NCBI GenBank assembly: GCA_034359265.1
Contig: CP136897.1
Coordinates: 36,009,501-36,073,500, forward strand
From: Canna indica
Lineage: Eukaryota; Streptophyta; Magnoliopsida; Zingiberales; Cannaceae
Direction: 5' to 3'
DNA length: 64,000 nt
In this document: one piece after another, positions 35,318 through 47,297 of the stretch
Layout of the letters: each line of letters starts with the position of its first letter
Position numbering within the stretch: the stretch's first letter is position 1
The notes under the pieces: model-generated
What the model was told of the DNA's origin: nothing
The model's database searches: none
Seen by the model: only the letters and a program-made list of their open reading frames with translations
Made by a program: the position numbers and the translations under genes

Positions 35318-35683
35318 TTTTTTTACTACCTATTTAATTGCACGACGAGATCATTTTTTTTACCAATCTTTCTAACCAAACGTTAAGGACGGACGACATC
35401 GTCGCCATAAAATTTGGCTATCGATCGCCCGCGCGGGGCCCGCCGCAACCTCTACGGCCGGCTAGATCGACCAATCGACCCAAAAAATTAAAATTTGTAA
35501 ACAAATAAGATAAATAACATTTCAATTATTATTTTTCGTTTAAAATGGGCGTAACTCCGTGCATTATTGTCCGATTTTTGCTTTTCACGTGGCGCTGAAA
35601 GGCGCGCGAAGAGACGAAGAAAATGACCTTGAGTTGTCCCTCGGACGCTCACCCTTATTAGCCGACGATCAGAAGTGCATATC

Positions 35684-35802
35684 GGGTGCGATCATACCAG
35701 CACTAACGCACCTGATCCCATCAGTACTCAGAAGTTAAGCGTGCTTGGGCGAGAGTAGTACAAGGATGGGTGACCCCCTGGGAAGTCCTCGTGTTGCACC
35801 TT
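35684..35802 (+). rRNA. 5S rRNA: 5S rRNA, full length
   Basis: Differs at G30T, A42T, C47A, T79A. Promoter boxes unaltered. Confidence 0.89.
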
Positions 35803-36168
35803 TTTTTTTACTACCTATTTGATTGCACGACGAGATCATTTTTTTTACCAATCTTTCTAACCAAACGTTAAGGACGGACGACGTCGTCGCCATAAAATTT
35901 GGCTGTCGATCGCCCGCGCGGGGCCCGCCGCAACCTCTAAGGCCGGCTCGATCGACCAACTGACCCGAAAAATTAAAATTTGTAAACAAATAAGATAAAT
36001 AACATTTCAATTATTATTTTTCGTTTAAAACGGGCGTAACTCCGTGCATTATTGTCCGATTTTAGCTTTTCACGTGGCAATGAAAGGCGCGCGAAGAGAC
36101 GAAGAAAATGACCTTGAGTTGTCCCTCGGACGCTCACCCTTATTAGCCGACGATGAGAAGTGCATATC

Positions 36169-36287
36169 GGGTGAGATCATACCAGCACTAACGCACCGGA
36201 TCCCATCAGTAATCCGAAGTTAAACGTGCTTGGGCGAGAGTAGTACTAGGATGGGTGAACCCCTGGGAAGTCCTCGTGTTGCACCTT
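36169..36287 (+). rRNA. 5S rRNA: 5S rRNA, full length
   Basis: Differs at C6A, A42T, C44A, G56A (A box), C91A (C box). Confidence 0.88.
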
Positions 36288-36654
36288 TTTTTTTACTACC
36301 TATTTGATTGCACGACGAGATCATTTTTTTTACCAATCTTTCTAACCAAACATTAAGGACGGACGACGTCGTCGCCATAAAATTTGGCTGTCGATCGCCC
36401 GCGCGGGGCCCGCCGCAACCTCTACGGCCGGCTTGATCGACCGACCGACCCGAAAAATTAAAATTTGTAAATAAATAAGAAAAATAACATTTCAATTATT
36501 ATTTTTCATTTAAAACGGGCATAACCCCGTGCATTATTGTCCGATTTTAGCTTTTCACATGGCGCTGAAAGGCGCGTGAGGAGACGAAGAAGATGACCCC
36601 CGAACTCTCCCTCGGACGCTCACCCTTATTAGACGACGATCAGAAGTGCATATT

Positions 36655-36773
36655 GAGTGCGATCATAGCAGCACTAATGCACCGGATCCCATCAGAACTT
36701 CGAAGTTAAGCGTTCTTGGGCGAGAGTAGTACTAGGATGGGTGACCCTCCCGGAAGTCCTCGTGTTGAACTTG
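36655..36773 (+). rRNA. 5S rRNA: 5S rRNA, full length, diverged
   Basis: Differs at G2A, C14G, C24T, C46T, G60T, C94T, T96C, G97C, C114A, C117T. C114A opposite G5 would weaken helix I. Confidence 0.84.
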
Positions 36774-37101
36774 TTTTTTTACTACCTATTTGATTGCACG
36801 ACGAGATCATTTTTTTACCAATCTTTCTAACCAAACATTAAGGACGGACGACGTCGTCGCCATAAAATTTGGCTGTCGATCGCCCGCCGCATCCTCTACG
36901 TCCGGCTCGATCGACCAACCGACCCGAAAAATAACATTTCAATTATTATTTTTCGTTTAAACCGTGCGTAACTCCGTGAATTATTGTTCAATTTCAGCTT
37001 TTCACGTGGCGCTGAAAGTCGCGCGAAGAGACTAAGAAAATGACCCCCGAACTCTCCCTCGGATGCTCACCCTTATTAGCGGACGATCAGAAGTGCATAT
37101 C
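36774..37101 (+). other. Spacer deletion between GAAAAAT repeats
   Basis: Around 36926-36932 the A/T-rich block has collapsed: CCCGAAAAATAACATTT replaces the longer form in which GAAAAAT occurs twice. The same deletion is in the duplicate at about 52755. This spacer also lacks 11 bp of the GC block. Confidence 0.75.
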
Positions 37102-37220
37102 GGGTGCGATCATACCAGCACTAACGCACTGGATCCCATCAGAACTCCGAAGTTAAGCGTGCTTGGGCGAGAGTAGTACTAGGATGGGTGACCCCCTGGG
37201 ATGTCCTCGCGTTGCACCTT
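37102..37220 (+). rRNA. 5S rRNA: 5S rRNA, full length
   Basis: Differs at C29T, A101T, T109C; all three promoter boxes are consensus. A good candidate for an active gene. Confidence 0.91.
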
Positions 37221-37586
37221 TTTTTTTACTACCTATTTGATTGCACGACGAGATCATTTTTTTTACCAATCTTTCTAACCAAACGTTAAGGACGGACGAC
37301 GTCGTCGCCATAAATCTTGGCTGTCGATGGCCCGTGCGGGGCCCGCCGCAACCTCTACGGCTGGCTTGATCGACCAACCGACCCGAAAAATTAAAAATTT
37401 TAATTAAATAAGAAAAATAACATTTCAATTATTATTTTTCGTTTAAAACGGGCGTAACTCCGTGCATTATTGTCCGATTTTAGCTTTTCACGTGGCACTG
37501 AAAGGCGCGAGAAGAGACGAAGAAAATGACCCCGAGCTGTCCCTCGGACGCTGACCCTTATTAGCCGACGATCAGAATTGCATGAT

Positions 37587-37705
37587 GGGTGCGATCATAC
37601 CAGCACTAACGCACCGGATCCCATCAAAACTTCGAACTTAAGCGTGCTTGATCGAGAGTAGTACTAGGATGGGTGACCCCCTGGGAAGTCCTCGTGTTGC
37701 ACCTT
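37587..37705 (+). rRNA. 5S rRNA: 5S rRNA, full length
   Basis: Differs at G41A, C46T, G51C, G65A, G66T. First of the CTTGATCGAG lineage. T at -1. Confidence 0.88.
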
Positions 37706-38070
37706 TTTTTTTACTACCTATTTGATTGCACGACGAGATCATTTTTTTACCAATCTTTCTAAGCAAACGTTGAGGACAGACGGCGTCGTCGCCATAAAAT
37801 TTGGCTGTCGTTCGCCCGCGCGGGGCCCGCCGCAACCTCTACGGCCGGCTCGATCGACCTACCGACCCGAAAAATTAAAATTTGTAAATAAATAAGAAAA
37901 ATAACATTTCAATTATTATTTTTCGTTTAAAACGGGCGTAACTACGTGCATTATTGTTCGATTTTAGCTTTACACGTGGCGCTGAAAGGCGCGCGAAGAG
38001 ACGAAGAAAATGACCCCGAGCTGTCCCTCGGACGCTGACCCTTATTAGCCGATGATCAGAATTGCATGAC

Positions 38071-38189
38071 GGGTGCGATCATACCAGCACTAACGCACCG
38101 GATCCCATCAAAACTTCGAACTTAAGCGTGCTTGATCGAGAGTAGTACTAGGATGGGTGACCCCCTGGGAAGTCCTTGTGTTGCACCGA
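38071..38189 (+). rRNA. 5S rRNA: 5S rRNA, full length
   Basis: CTTGATCGAG lineage plus C107T. The stop begins GATTTTTTT, so the T-run starts 3 nt late. Confidence 0.87.
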
Positions 38190-38521
38190 TTTTTTTACTA
38201 CCAATCTTTCTAACCAATCGTTAAGGACGGACGACGTCGTCGCCATAAAATTTGGCTGTCCGTCGCCCGCGCGGGGCCAATCGCAACCTCTACGGCCGGC
38301 TCGATCGACCAACCGACCCGAAAAATTAAAATTTGTAAATAAATAAGAAAAATGACATTTCAATTATTATTTTTCGTTTAAAACGGGCGTAACTACGTGC
38401 ATTATTGTCCGATTCCAGCTTTTCACGTGGCGCTGAAACGCGCGCGAAGAGACGAAGAAAATGACCCCGAGTTGTCCCTCGGACGCTCACCCTTATTAGC
38501 CGACGATCAGAAGTGCATGAC
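38190..38521 (+). other. Spacer lacking the second T-run
   Basis: At about 38197-38202 a stretch of some 37 bp between two TTTACTACC copies is gone, removing the second T8. The duplicate at 54018 keeps it. Confidence 0.7.
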
Positions 38522-38640
38522 GGGTGCGATCATACTAGCACTAACGCACCGGATCCCATTAGAACTCCGAAGTTAAGCGTGCTTGCGCGAGAGTGGTACT
38601 AGGATGGGTGACCCCTTCGGAAGTCCTCGTGTTGCACCTT
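38522..38640 (+). rRNA. 5S rRNA: 5S rRNA, full length
   Basis: Differs at C15T, C39T, G65C, A74G, C95T, G97C. Confidence 0.88.
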
Positions 38641-39006
38641 TTTTTTTACTACCTATTTGATTGCTCGATGAGATCATTTTTTTTACCAATCTTTCTAACC
38701 AAACGTTAAGGACGGACGACGTCGTCGCCATAAAATTTGGCTATCGATCGCCCGCGCGGGGCCCGCCGCAACCTGTACAGCCGGCTCGATCGACCAACCG
38801 ACCCAAAAAATTTAAATTTGTAAATAAATAAGAAAAATGACATTTCAATTATTATTTTTCGTTTAAAACGGGCGTAACTCCGTGCATTATTGTCCGATTC
38901 CAGCTTTTCACGTGGCGCTGAAACGCGCGCGAAGAGACGAAGAAAATGACCCTGAGTTGTCCCTCGAATGCTCACCCTTATTAGCCGACGATCAGAAGTG
39001 CATGAC

Positions 39007-39125
39007 GGGTGCGATCATACTAGCACTAACGCACCGGATCCCATCAGAACTCCGAAGATAAGCGTGCTTGCGCGAGAGTGGTACTAGGATGGGTGACCCC
39101 TTCGGAAGTCCTCGTGTTGCACCTT
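39007..39125 (+). rRNA. 5S rRNA: 5S rRNA, full length
   Basis: Differs at C15T, T52A (A box), G65C, A74G, C95T, G97C. The extra unit absent from the right copy of the large duplication. Confidence 0.88.
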
Positions 39126-39491
39126 TTTTTTTACTACCTATTTGATTGCTCGATGAGATCATTTTTTTTACCAATCTTTCTAACCAAACGTTAAGGACGG
39201 ACGACGTCGTCGCCATAAAATTTGGCTGTCGATCGCCCGCGCGGGGCCCGCCGCAACCTGTACAGCCGGCTCGATCGACCAACCGACCCAAAAAATTAAA
39301 ATTTGTAAATAAATAAGAAAAATGACATTTCAATTATTATTTTTCGTTTAAAACGGGCGTAACTCCGTGCATTATTGTCCGATTCCAGCTTTTCACGTGG
39401 CGCTGAAACGCGCGCGAAGAGACGAAGAAAATGACCCCGAGTTGTCCCTCGAATGCTCACCCTTATTAGCCGACGATCAGAAGTGCATGAC

Positions 39492-39610
39492 GGGTGCGAT
39501 CATACTAGCACTAACGCACCGGATCCCATCAGAACTCCGAAGTTAAGCGTGCTTGCGCGAGAGTGGTACTAGGATGGGTGACCCCTTCGGAAGTCCTCGT
39601 GTTGCACCTT
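39492..39610 (+). rRNA. 5S rRNA: 5S rRNA, full length
   Basis: Differs at C15T, G65C, A74G, C95T, G97C. Confidence 0.88.
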
Positions 39611-39976
39611 TTTTTTTACTACCTATTTGATTGCACGACGAGATCTTTTTTTTTACCATTCTTTCTAACCAAACGTTAAGGACGGACGACGTCGTCGCCA
39701 TAAAATTTGGCTGTCGATCGCCCGCGCGGGGCCCGCCGCAACCTCTACGGCCGGCTCGATCGACCAACCGACCCGAAAAATTAAAATTTGTAAATAAATA
39801 AGAAAAATAATATTTCAATATTATTTTTCGTTTAAAACGGGTGTAACTCCGTGCATTATTGTCCGATTTCAGCTTTTCACGTGGCGCTGAAAGGCGCGCA
39901 AAGAGACAAAGAAAATGACCCCCGAACTCTCCCTCAGATGCTCACCCATATTAGGCGACGATCGGAAGTGCATATT

Positions 39977-40099
39977 GGGTGTGATCATACCAGCACTAAC
40001 GCATCTGATCCCATCAGAACTTCGAAGTTAAGCGTGCTTGGGCGAGAGTAGTACTAGGATGGGTGACCCCCTAGGAAGTCCTCCCTCGCATTGCATCTT
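39977..40099 (+). rRNA. 5S rRNA: 5S rRNA, 4-nt insertion near 3' end
   Basis: CCTC is duplicated at about nt 104-107 (GTCCTCCCTCGCATT). Also C6T, C28T, G30T, C46T, G97A, T109C, G110A, C116T. The insertion should disturb the 3' helix; partner at 55357 has it too. Confidence 0.82.
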
Positions 40100-40465
40100 T
40101 TTTTTTACTACCTATTTGATTGCATGACTAGATCATTTTTTTTACCAATCTTCCTAACCAAACGTTAAGGACGGACGACGTCGTCGCCATAAATCTTGGC
40201 TGTCGATAACCCGCGCGGGGCCCGCCGCAACCTCTACGGCCGGCTCGATCGACCAACCGACACGAAAAATTAAAATTTGTAAATAAATAGGAAAAATAAC
40301 ATTTCAATTATTATTTTTCGTTTAAAACGGGCGTAACTCCGTGCATTATTGTCCGATTTCAGCTTTTCACGTGGCGCTGAAACGTGCGCGAAGATACGAA
40401 GAAAATGACCCCGAGTTGTCCCTCGGACGCTCACCCTTATTAGCCGACGATCAGAAGTGCATGAC

Positions 40466-40584
40466 GGGTGCGATCATACTAGCACTAACGCACCGGATCC
40501 CATCAGAACTTTGAACTTAAGTGTGCTTGCGCGAGAGTGGTACTAGGATGGGTGACCCCTTGGGAAGTCCTCGTGTTGCACCTT
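40466..40584 (+). rRNA. 5S rRNA: 5S rRNA, full length
   Basis: Differs at C15T, C46T, C47T, G51C, C57T, G65C, A74G, C95T. Confidence 0.86.
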
Positions 40585-40950
40585 TTTTTTTACTACCTAT
40601 TTGATTGCACGACGAGATCATTTTTTTTACCACTCTTTCTAACCTAACGTTAAGGACGGATGATGTCATCGACATAAAATTTGGCTGTCGATCGCCCGCG
40701 CGGGGCCCGCCGCAACCTCTACGGCCGGCTCGATCGACCAACCGACCCGAAAAATTATAATTTGTAAATAAATAAGAAAAATAACATTTCAATTATTATT
40801 TTTCGTTTAAAACGGGCGTAACACCGTGCATTATTGTCCAATTTCAGCTTTTCACGTGGCGCTGAAAGGCGCGCGAAGAGACGAAGAAAATGACCCCGAG
40901 CTTTCCCTCGGACGCTGACCCTTATTAGCCGACGATCAGAATTGCAAGAC

Positions 40951-41069
40951 GGGTGCGATCATACCAGCACTAACGCACCGGATCCCATCAAAACTTCGAA
41001 CTTAAGCGTGCTTGATCGAGAGTAGTACTAGGATGGGTGACCCCCTGGGAAGTCCTTGTGTTGCACCAA
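40951..41069 (+). rRNA. 5S rRNA: 5S rRNA, full length
   Basis: CTTGATCGAG lineage with G41A, C46T, G51C, C107T. Stop begins AATTTTTTT; the spacer has an extra TAC before ACCAATC. Confidence 0.87.
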
Positions 41070-41438
41070 TTTTTTTACTACCTATTTGATTGCACGACGA
41101 GATCATTTTTTTTACTACCAATCTTTCTAACCAATCGTTAAGGACGGACGACGTCGTCGCCATAAAATTTGGCTGTCCGTCGCCCGCGCGGGGCCTGCCG
41201 CAACCTCTACGGCCGGCTCGATCGACCAACCGACCCGAAAAATTAAAATTTGTAAATAAATAAGAAAAATGACATTTCAATTATTATTTTTCGTTTAAAA
41301 CGGGCGTAACTCCGTGCATTATTGTCCGATTCCAGCTTTTCACGTGGCGCTGAAACGCGCGCGAAGAGACGAAGAAAATGACCCCGAGTTGTCCCTCGGA
41401 CGCTCACCCTTATTAGCCGACGATCAGAAGTGCATGAC

Positions 41439-41557
41439 GGGTGCGATCATACTAGCACTAACGCACCGGATCCCATTAGAACTCCGAAGTTAAGCGTGCT
41501 TGCGCGAGAGTGGTACTAGGATGGGTGACCCCTTCGGAAGTCCTCGTGTTGCACCTT
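41439..41557 (+). rRNA. 5S rRNA: 5S rRNA, full length
   Basis: C15T, C39T, G65C, A74G, C95T, G97C, identical in kind to 38522. Confidence 0.88.
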
Positions 41558-41923
41558 TTTTTTTACTACCTATTTGATTGCTCGACGAGATCATTTTTTT
41601 TACCAATCTTTCTAACCAAACGTTAAGGACGGACGACGTCGTCGCCATAAAATTTGGCTGTCGATCGCCCGCGCGGGGCCCGCCGCAACCTGTACAGCCG
41701 GCTCGATCGACCAACCTACCCAAAAAATTAAAAATTGTAAATAAATAAGAAAAATGACATTTCAATTATTATTTTTCGTTTAAAACGGGCGTAACTCCGT
41801 GCATTATTGTCCGATTCCAGCTTTTCACGTGGCGCTGAAACGCGCGCGAAGAGACGAAGAAAATGACCCCGAGTTGTCCCTCGGACGCTCACCCTTATTA
41901 GCCGACGATCAGAAGTGCATGAC

Positions 41924-42042
41924 GGGTGCGATCATACTAGCACTAACGCACCGGATCCCATCAGAACTCCGAAGTTAAGCGTGCTTGCGCGAGAGTGGTA
42001 CTAGGATGGGTGACCCCTTCGGAAGTCCTCGTGTTGTACCTT
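41924..42042 (+). rRNA. 5S rRNA: 5S rRNA, full length
   Basis: C15T, G65C, A74G, C95T, G97C, C114T; the last keeps helix I as a G-U pair. Confidence 0.88.
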
Positions 42043-42407
42043 TTTTTTTACTACCTATTTGATTGCACGACGAGATCTTTTTTTTTACCAATCTTTCTAA
42101 CCAAACGTTAAGGACGGACGACGTCGTCGCCATAAAATTTGGCTGTCGATCACCCGCGCGGGGCCCGCCGCAACCTCTACGGCCGGCTCGATCGACCAAC
42201 GGACCCGAAAAATTAAAATTTGTAAATAAATAAGAAAAATAATATTTCAATATTATTTTTCGTTTAAAACGGGCGTAACTCCGTGCATTATTGTCCGATT
42301 TCAGCTTTTCACGTGGCGCTGAAAGGCGCGCGAAGAGAGGAAGAAAATGACCCCGAGTTGTCCCTCGGACGCTCACCCTTATTAGCCGACGATCAGAAGT
42401 GCATGAC

Positions 42408-42526
42408 GGGTGCAATCATACTAGTACTAACGCACCGGATCCCATCAGAACTCCGAAGTGAAGCGGGCTTGCGCGAGAGTGGTACTAGGATGGGTGACCC
42501 CTTGGGAAGTCCTCGTGTTGCACTTT
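42408..42526 (+). rRNA. 5S rRNA: 5S rRNA, full length
   Basis: Differs at G7A, C15T, C18T, T53G and T59G (both A box), G65C, A74G, C95T, C117T. Confidence 0.86.
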
Positions 42527-42892
42527 TTTTTTTACTACCTATTTGATTGCACAACGAGATCATTTTTTTACCAATCTTTCTAACCAAACGTTAAGGACGG
42601 ACGACGTCGTCGCCATAAATCTTGGTTGTCGATCGTCCGCGCGGGGCCCGCCACAACCTCTACGGCAGCCTCGATCGAGCAACCGACCCGAAAAATTAAA
42701 ATTTGTAAATAAATAAGAAAAATAACATTGCAATTATTATTTTTTGTTTAAAATATGCGTAACTCCGTGCATTATTGTTCGATTTCAGCTTTTCACGTGA
42801 CGCTGAAAGGCGCGTGAAGAGATGAAGAAAATGACCCCCGAACTCTCCCTCGGACGCTCACCCTTATTAGCCGACGATCAGAAGTGCATGAC

Positions 42893-43011
42893 AGGTGCGA
42901 TCATATCAGCACTAACGCACCGGATTCCATCAGAACTTCGAAGTTAAGCGTGCTTGTGCGAGAATAGTACTAGGATGGGTAACCCCCTGGGAAGTCCTCG
43001 CGTTGCACCTT
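42893..43011 (+). rRNA. 5S rRNA: 5S rRNA, full length
   Basis: Differs at G1A, C14T, C34T, C46T, G65T, G72A, G89A (C box), T109C. Partner at 58733. Confidence 0.86.
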
Positions 43012-43378
43012 TTTTTTTACTACATATTTATTTGCACGACGAGATCGTTTTTTTTACCAATCTTTCTAACCAAACGTTAAGGACGGACGACGTCGTCAAC
43101 ATAAAATTTGGCTGTCGATCACCCGCGCGGGGCCCGCCGCAAACTCTATGGCCAGCTCCATCGACCAACCGACCCAAAAAATTAAAATTTGTAAATAAAT
43201 AAGAAAAATAACATTTCAATTATTATTTTTCGTTTAAAACGGGCGTAACTCCGTGCATTATTGTCCGATTTCAGCTGTTCACGTGGCGCTGAAAGGCGAG
43301 CGAAGAGATGAAGAAAATGACCCCGAAACTCTCCCTCGGACTGTCACCCTTATTAGCCGACGATCAGAAGTGGATAAC

Positions 43379-43497
43379 GGTTGCGATCATACCAGCACTA
43401 ACGCATCGGATCCCATCAGAACTCCGAAGTTAAGCGTGCTTTGGCGATAGTAGTACTAGGATGGGTGACCCCTTGGGAAGTCCTCATGTTGCACTTT
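43379..43497 (+). rRNA. 5S rRNA: 5S rRNA, full length
   Basis: Differs at G3T, C28T, G64T, G70T, C95T, G108A, C117T. Stop TTTTTCTTTT. Confidence 0.86.
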
Positions 43498-43863
43498 TTC
43501 TTTTACTACCTATTTGATTGCACGACGACATCATTTTTTTTACCAATCTTTCTAACCAAACGTTAAGGACGGACGACGTCGTCGCCATAAATCTTGGCTG
43601 TCGATCGCCCGCGCGGGGCTCGCCGCAACCTCTACGGCCGGCTCGATCTACCAACCGACCCAAAAAATTAAAATTTGTAAATAAATAAGAAAAATAACAT
43701 TTCAATTATAGTTTTTCGTTTAAAACGGGCGTAACTCCGTGCATTATTGTCCGATTTCAGCTTTTCACGTGGCGCTGAAAGGCGCGCGAAGAGACGAAGA
43801 AAATGACCCCGAGCTGTCCCTCGGACGCTCACCCTTATTAGCCGACGATCAGAAGTGCATGAC

Positions 43864-43982
43864 GGGTGCGATCATACCAGCACTAATGCACCGGATCCGA
43901 TCAGAACTCCGAAGTTAAGTGTGCTTGGGCGAGAGTAGTATTAGGATGGGTGACCCCCTCGGAAGTCCTCGTGTTGCACCTT
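43864..43982 (+). rRNA. 5S rRNA: 5S rRNA, full length
   Basis: Differs at C24T, C36G, C57T, C78T, G97C. The uninterrupted sister of the gene split by the MITE at 60187: C36G, C57T, C78T, G97C and the shortened GC block of the spacer are shared. Confidence 0.89.
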
Positions 43983-44336
43983 TTTTTTTTAACCTATTTG
44001 ATTGCATGACGAGATCATTTTTTTTACCAATCTTTCTAACCAAACGTTAAGGACGGACAACGTCGTCGCCATAAAATTTGGCTGTCGATCGCCCGCCGCA
44101 ACCTCTACGGCCGGCTCGATCGACCAATCGACCCGAAAAATTAAAATTTGTAAATAAATAAGAAAAATTGCATTTCAATTATTATTTTTCATTTAAAACG
44201 GGCGTAACTCCGTGCATTATTGTCCGATTTCAGCTTTTCACGTGGCGCTAAAAGGCGCAAGAAGAGACGAAGAAAATGACCCCGAGCTATCCCTCGAACG
44301 CTCACCCTTATTAGCCGAAGATCAGAAGTGCATGAC

Positions 44337-44455
44337 GGGTGCGATCATATCAGCACTAACGCACCGGATCCCATCAGAACTTCGAAATTAAGCGTGCTTG
44401 TGCGAGAGTAGTACTAGGATGGGTGACCCCCTGGGAAGTCCTCGCATTGCACCTT
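44337..44455 (+). rRNA. 5S rRNA: 5S rRNA, full length
   Basis: Differs at C14T, C46T, G51A, G65T, T109C, G110A. First member of the first 1421-bp triplet. Confidence 0.87.
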
Positions 44456-44822
44456 TTTTTTTACTACCTATTTGATTGCACGACGAGATCATTTTTTTTA
44501 CCAATCTTTCTAACCAAACGTTAAGGACAGACGACGTCGCCGCCATAAAATTTGGCTGTCGATCGCCCGCGCGGGGCCCGCCGCAAACTCTACGGCCGGC
44601 TCCATCGACCAACCGACCCGAAAAATTAAAATTTGTAAGTAAATAAGAAAAATAACATTTCAATTATTATTATTCGTTTAAAACGGGCTTAACTCCGTGC
44701 ATTATTGTTCGATTTCAGCTGTTCACGTGGCGCTGAAAGGCGCGCGAAGAGATGAAGAAAATGACCCCCGAACTCTCCCTCGGACGCTCACCCTTATTAG
44801 CCGACGATCAGAAGTGCATAAC

Positions 44823-44941
44823 GGTTGCGATCATACCAGCACTAACGCATCGAATCCCATCAGAACTAAGAAGTTAAGCGTGCTTGGGCGATACTAGTAC
44901 TAGTATGGGTGACCCCTTGGGAAGTCCTCATGTTGCACTTT
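44823..44941 (+). rRNA. 5S rRNA: 5S rRNA, full length, diverged
   Basis: Differs at G3T, C28T, G31A, C46A, C47A, G70T, G72C, G82T, C95T, G108A, C117T. Intermediate element and C box are both altered; the sequence holds the palindrome-like ACTAGTACTAGT. Confidence 0.84.
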
Positions 44942-45284
44942 TTCTTTTACTACCTATTTGATTGCACGACGAGATCATTTTTTTTACCAATCTTTCTAAC
45001 CAAACGTTAGGGACGGACGATGTTGTCGCCATAAATCTTGGCTGTCGATCGCCCGCGCGGGGCCCGATCGACCAACCGACCCTAAAAATTAAAATTTGTA
45101 AATAAATAAGGAAAATAACATTTCAATTATTATTTTTCGTTTAAAACGGGCGTAACTCCGTGCATTATTGTCCGATTTCAGCTTTTCACGTGGCGCTGAA
45201 AGGCGCGCGAAGAGACGAAGAAAATGACCCCGAGCTATCCCACGGACGCTCACCCTTATTAGCCGACGATCAGAAGTGCATGAT

Positions 45285-45403
45285 TGGTGCGATCATGCCA
45301 GCACTAACGCAACGGATCCGATCAGAACTCCGAAGTTAAGCGTGCTTTGGCGAGAGTAGTACTAGGATGGGTGACCTCCTGGGAAGTCCTCATGTTGCAC
45401 CTT
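45285..45403 (+). rRNA. 5S rRNA: 5S rRNA, full length
   Basis: Differs at G1T, A13G, C28A, C36G, G64T, C93T, G108A. Confidence 0.86.
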
Positions 45404-45757
45404 TTTTTTTTAACCTATTTGAGTGCATGACGAGCTCATTTTTTTTACCAATCTTTCAAACCAAACGTTAAGGACGGACGACGTCGTCGCCATAAAATTT
45501 GGCTGTCGATCGCCCGCCGCAACCTCTACGGCCGGCTCGATCGACCAATCGACCCGAAAAATTAAAATTTGTAAATAAATAAGAAAAATAGCATTTCAAT
45601 TATTATTTTTCATTTAAAACGGGCGTAACTCCGTGCATTATTGTCCGATTTCAGCTTTTCACGTGGCGCTAAAAGGCGCAAGAAGAGACGAAGAAAATGA
45701 CCCCGAGCTATCCCTCGAACGCTCACCCTTATTAGCCGACGATCAGAAGTGCATGAC

Positions 45758-45876
45758 GGGTGCGATCATATCAGCACTAACGCACCGGATCCCATCAGAA
45801 CTTCGAAATTAAGCGTGCTTGTGCGAGAGTAGTACTAGGATGGGTGACCCCCTGGGAAGTCCTCGCGTTGCACCTT
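45758..45876 (+). rRNA. 5S rRNA: 5S rRNA, full length
   Basis: Differs at C14T, C46T, G51A, G65T, T109C. Opens the second triplet. Confidence 0.88.
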
Positions 45877-46243
45877 TTTTTTTACTACCTATTTGATTGC
45901 ACGACGAGATCATTTTTTTTACCAATCTTTCTAACCAAACGTTAAGGACAGACGACGTCGCCGCCAAAAAATTTGGCTGTCGATCGCCCGCGCGGGGCCC
46001 GCCGCAAACTCTACGGCCGGCTCCATCGACCAACCGACCCAAAAAATTAAAATTTGTAAATAAATAAGAAAAATAACATTTCAATTATTATTATTCGTTT
46101 AAAACGGGCGTAACTCCGTGCATTATTGTTCGATTTCAGCTGTTCACGTGGCGCTGAAAGGCGCGCGAAGAGATGAAGAAAATGACCCCCGAACTCTCCC
46201 TCGGAGGCTCACCCTTATTAGCGGACGATCAGAAGTGCATAAC

Positions 46244-46362
46244 GGTTGCGATCATACCAGCACTAACGCATCGAATCCCATCAGAACTCCGAAGTTAAGC
46301 GTGCTTGGGCGATACTAGTACTAGTATGGGTGACCCCTTGGGAAGTCCTCATGTTGCACTTT
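46244..46362 (+). rRNA. 5S rRNA: 5S rRNA, full length, diverged
   Basis: Differs at G3T, C28T, G31A, G70T, G72C, G82T, C95T, G108A, C117T. Confidence 0.85.
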
Positions 46363-46705
46363 TTCTTTTACTACCTATTTGATTGCACGACGAGATCATT
46401 TTTTTTACCAATCTTTCTAACCAAACGTTAGGGACGGACGACGTTGTCGCCATAAATCTTGGCTGTCGATCGCCCGCGCGGGGCCCGATCGACCAACCGA
46501 CCCTAAAAATTAAAATTTGTAAATAAATAAGGAAAATAACATTTCAATTATTATTTTTCGTTTAAAACGGGCGTAACTCCGTGCATTATTGTCCGATTTC
46601 AGCTTTTCACGTGGCGCTGAAAGGCGCGCGAAGAGACGAAGAAAATGACCCCGAGCTATCCCACGGACGCTCACCCTTATTAGCCGACGATCAGAAGTGC
46701 ATGAC

Positions 46706-46824
46706 GGGTGCGATCATGCCAGCACTAACGCAACGGATCCGATCAGAACTCTGAAGTTAAGCGTGCTTTGGCGAGAGTAGTACTAGGATGGGTGACCTCC
46801 TGGGAAGTCCTCATGTTGCACCTT
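46706..46824 (+). rRNA. 5S rRNA: 5S rRNA, full length
   Basis: Differs at A13G, C28A, C36G, C47T, G64T, C93T, G108A. Confidence 0.86.
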
Positions 46825-47178
46825 TTTTTTTTAACCTATTTGAGTGCATGACGAGCTCATTTTTTTTACCAATCTTTCAAACCAAACGTTAAGGACGGAC
46901 GACGTCGTCGCCATAAAATTTGGCTGCCGATCGCCCGCCGCAACCTCTACGGCCGGCTCGATCGACCAATCGACCCGAAAAATTAAAATTTGTAAATAAA
47001 TAAGAAAAATAGCATTTCAATTATTATTTTTCATTTAAAACGGGCGTAACTCCGTGCATTATTGTCCGATTTCAGCTTTTCACGTGGCGCTAAAAGGCGC
47101 AAGAAGAGACGAAGAAAATGACCCCGAGCTATCCCTCGAACGCTCACCCTTATTAGCCGACGATCAGAAGTGCATGAC

Positions 47179-47297
47179 GGGTGCGATCATATCAGCACTA
47201 ACGCACCGGATCCCATCAGAACTTCGAAATTAAGCGTGCTTGTGCGAGAGTAGTACTAGTATGGGTGACCCCCTGGGAAGTCCTCGCGTTGTACCTT
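47179..47297 (+). rRNA. 5S rRNA: 5S rRNA, full length
   Basis: Differs at C14T, C46T, G51A, G65T, G82T, T109C, C114T. Opens the third triplet. Confidence 0.87.

Larger units (their letters stand above)
33060..41130 (+). repeat. Large segmental duplication, left copy
   Basis: Sixteen of the seventeen 5S copies here have a partner at 48890-56510 with the same rare variants. Offset is 15,828 (15,827 for three units) as far as 38071, then 15,865 and 15,380 because this copy has a 37-bp spacer deletion near 38200 and one extra unit near 39007. Ends are approximate. Confidence 0.85.
42408..43863 (+). repeat. Segment repeated at 58248-59701
   Basis: Copies at 42408 and 42893 pair with those at 58248 and 58733 at offset 15,840. 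The next pair (43379 and 59218) shares the spacer and leader, but the 59218 gene body is of another lineage. Confidence 0.7.

Noticed and set aside
44870..44906. Palindromic ACTAGTACTAGT in genes of the 44823 type as a possible integration site
   Set aside because: It arises from three substitutions (G70T/G72C and G82T) on the normal AGTAGTACTAGG and has no associated insertion.
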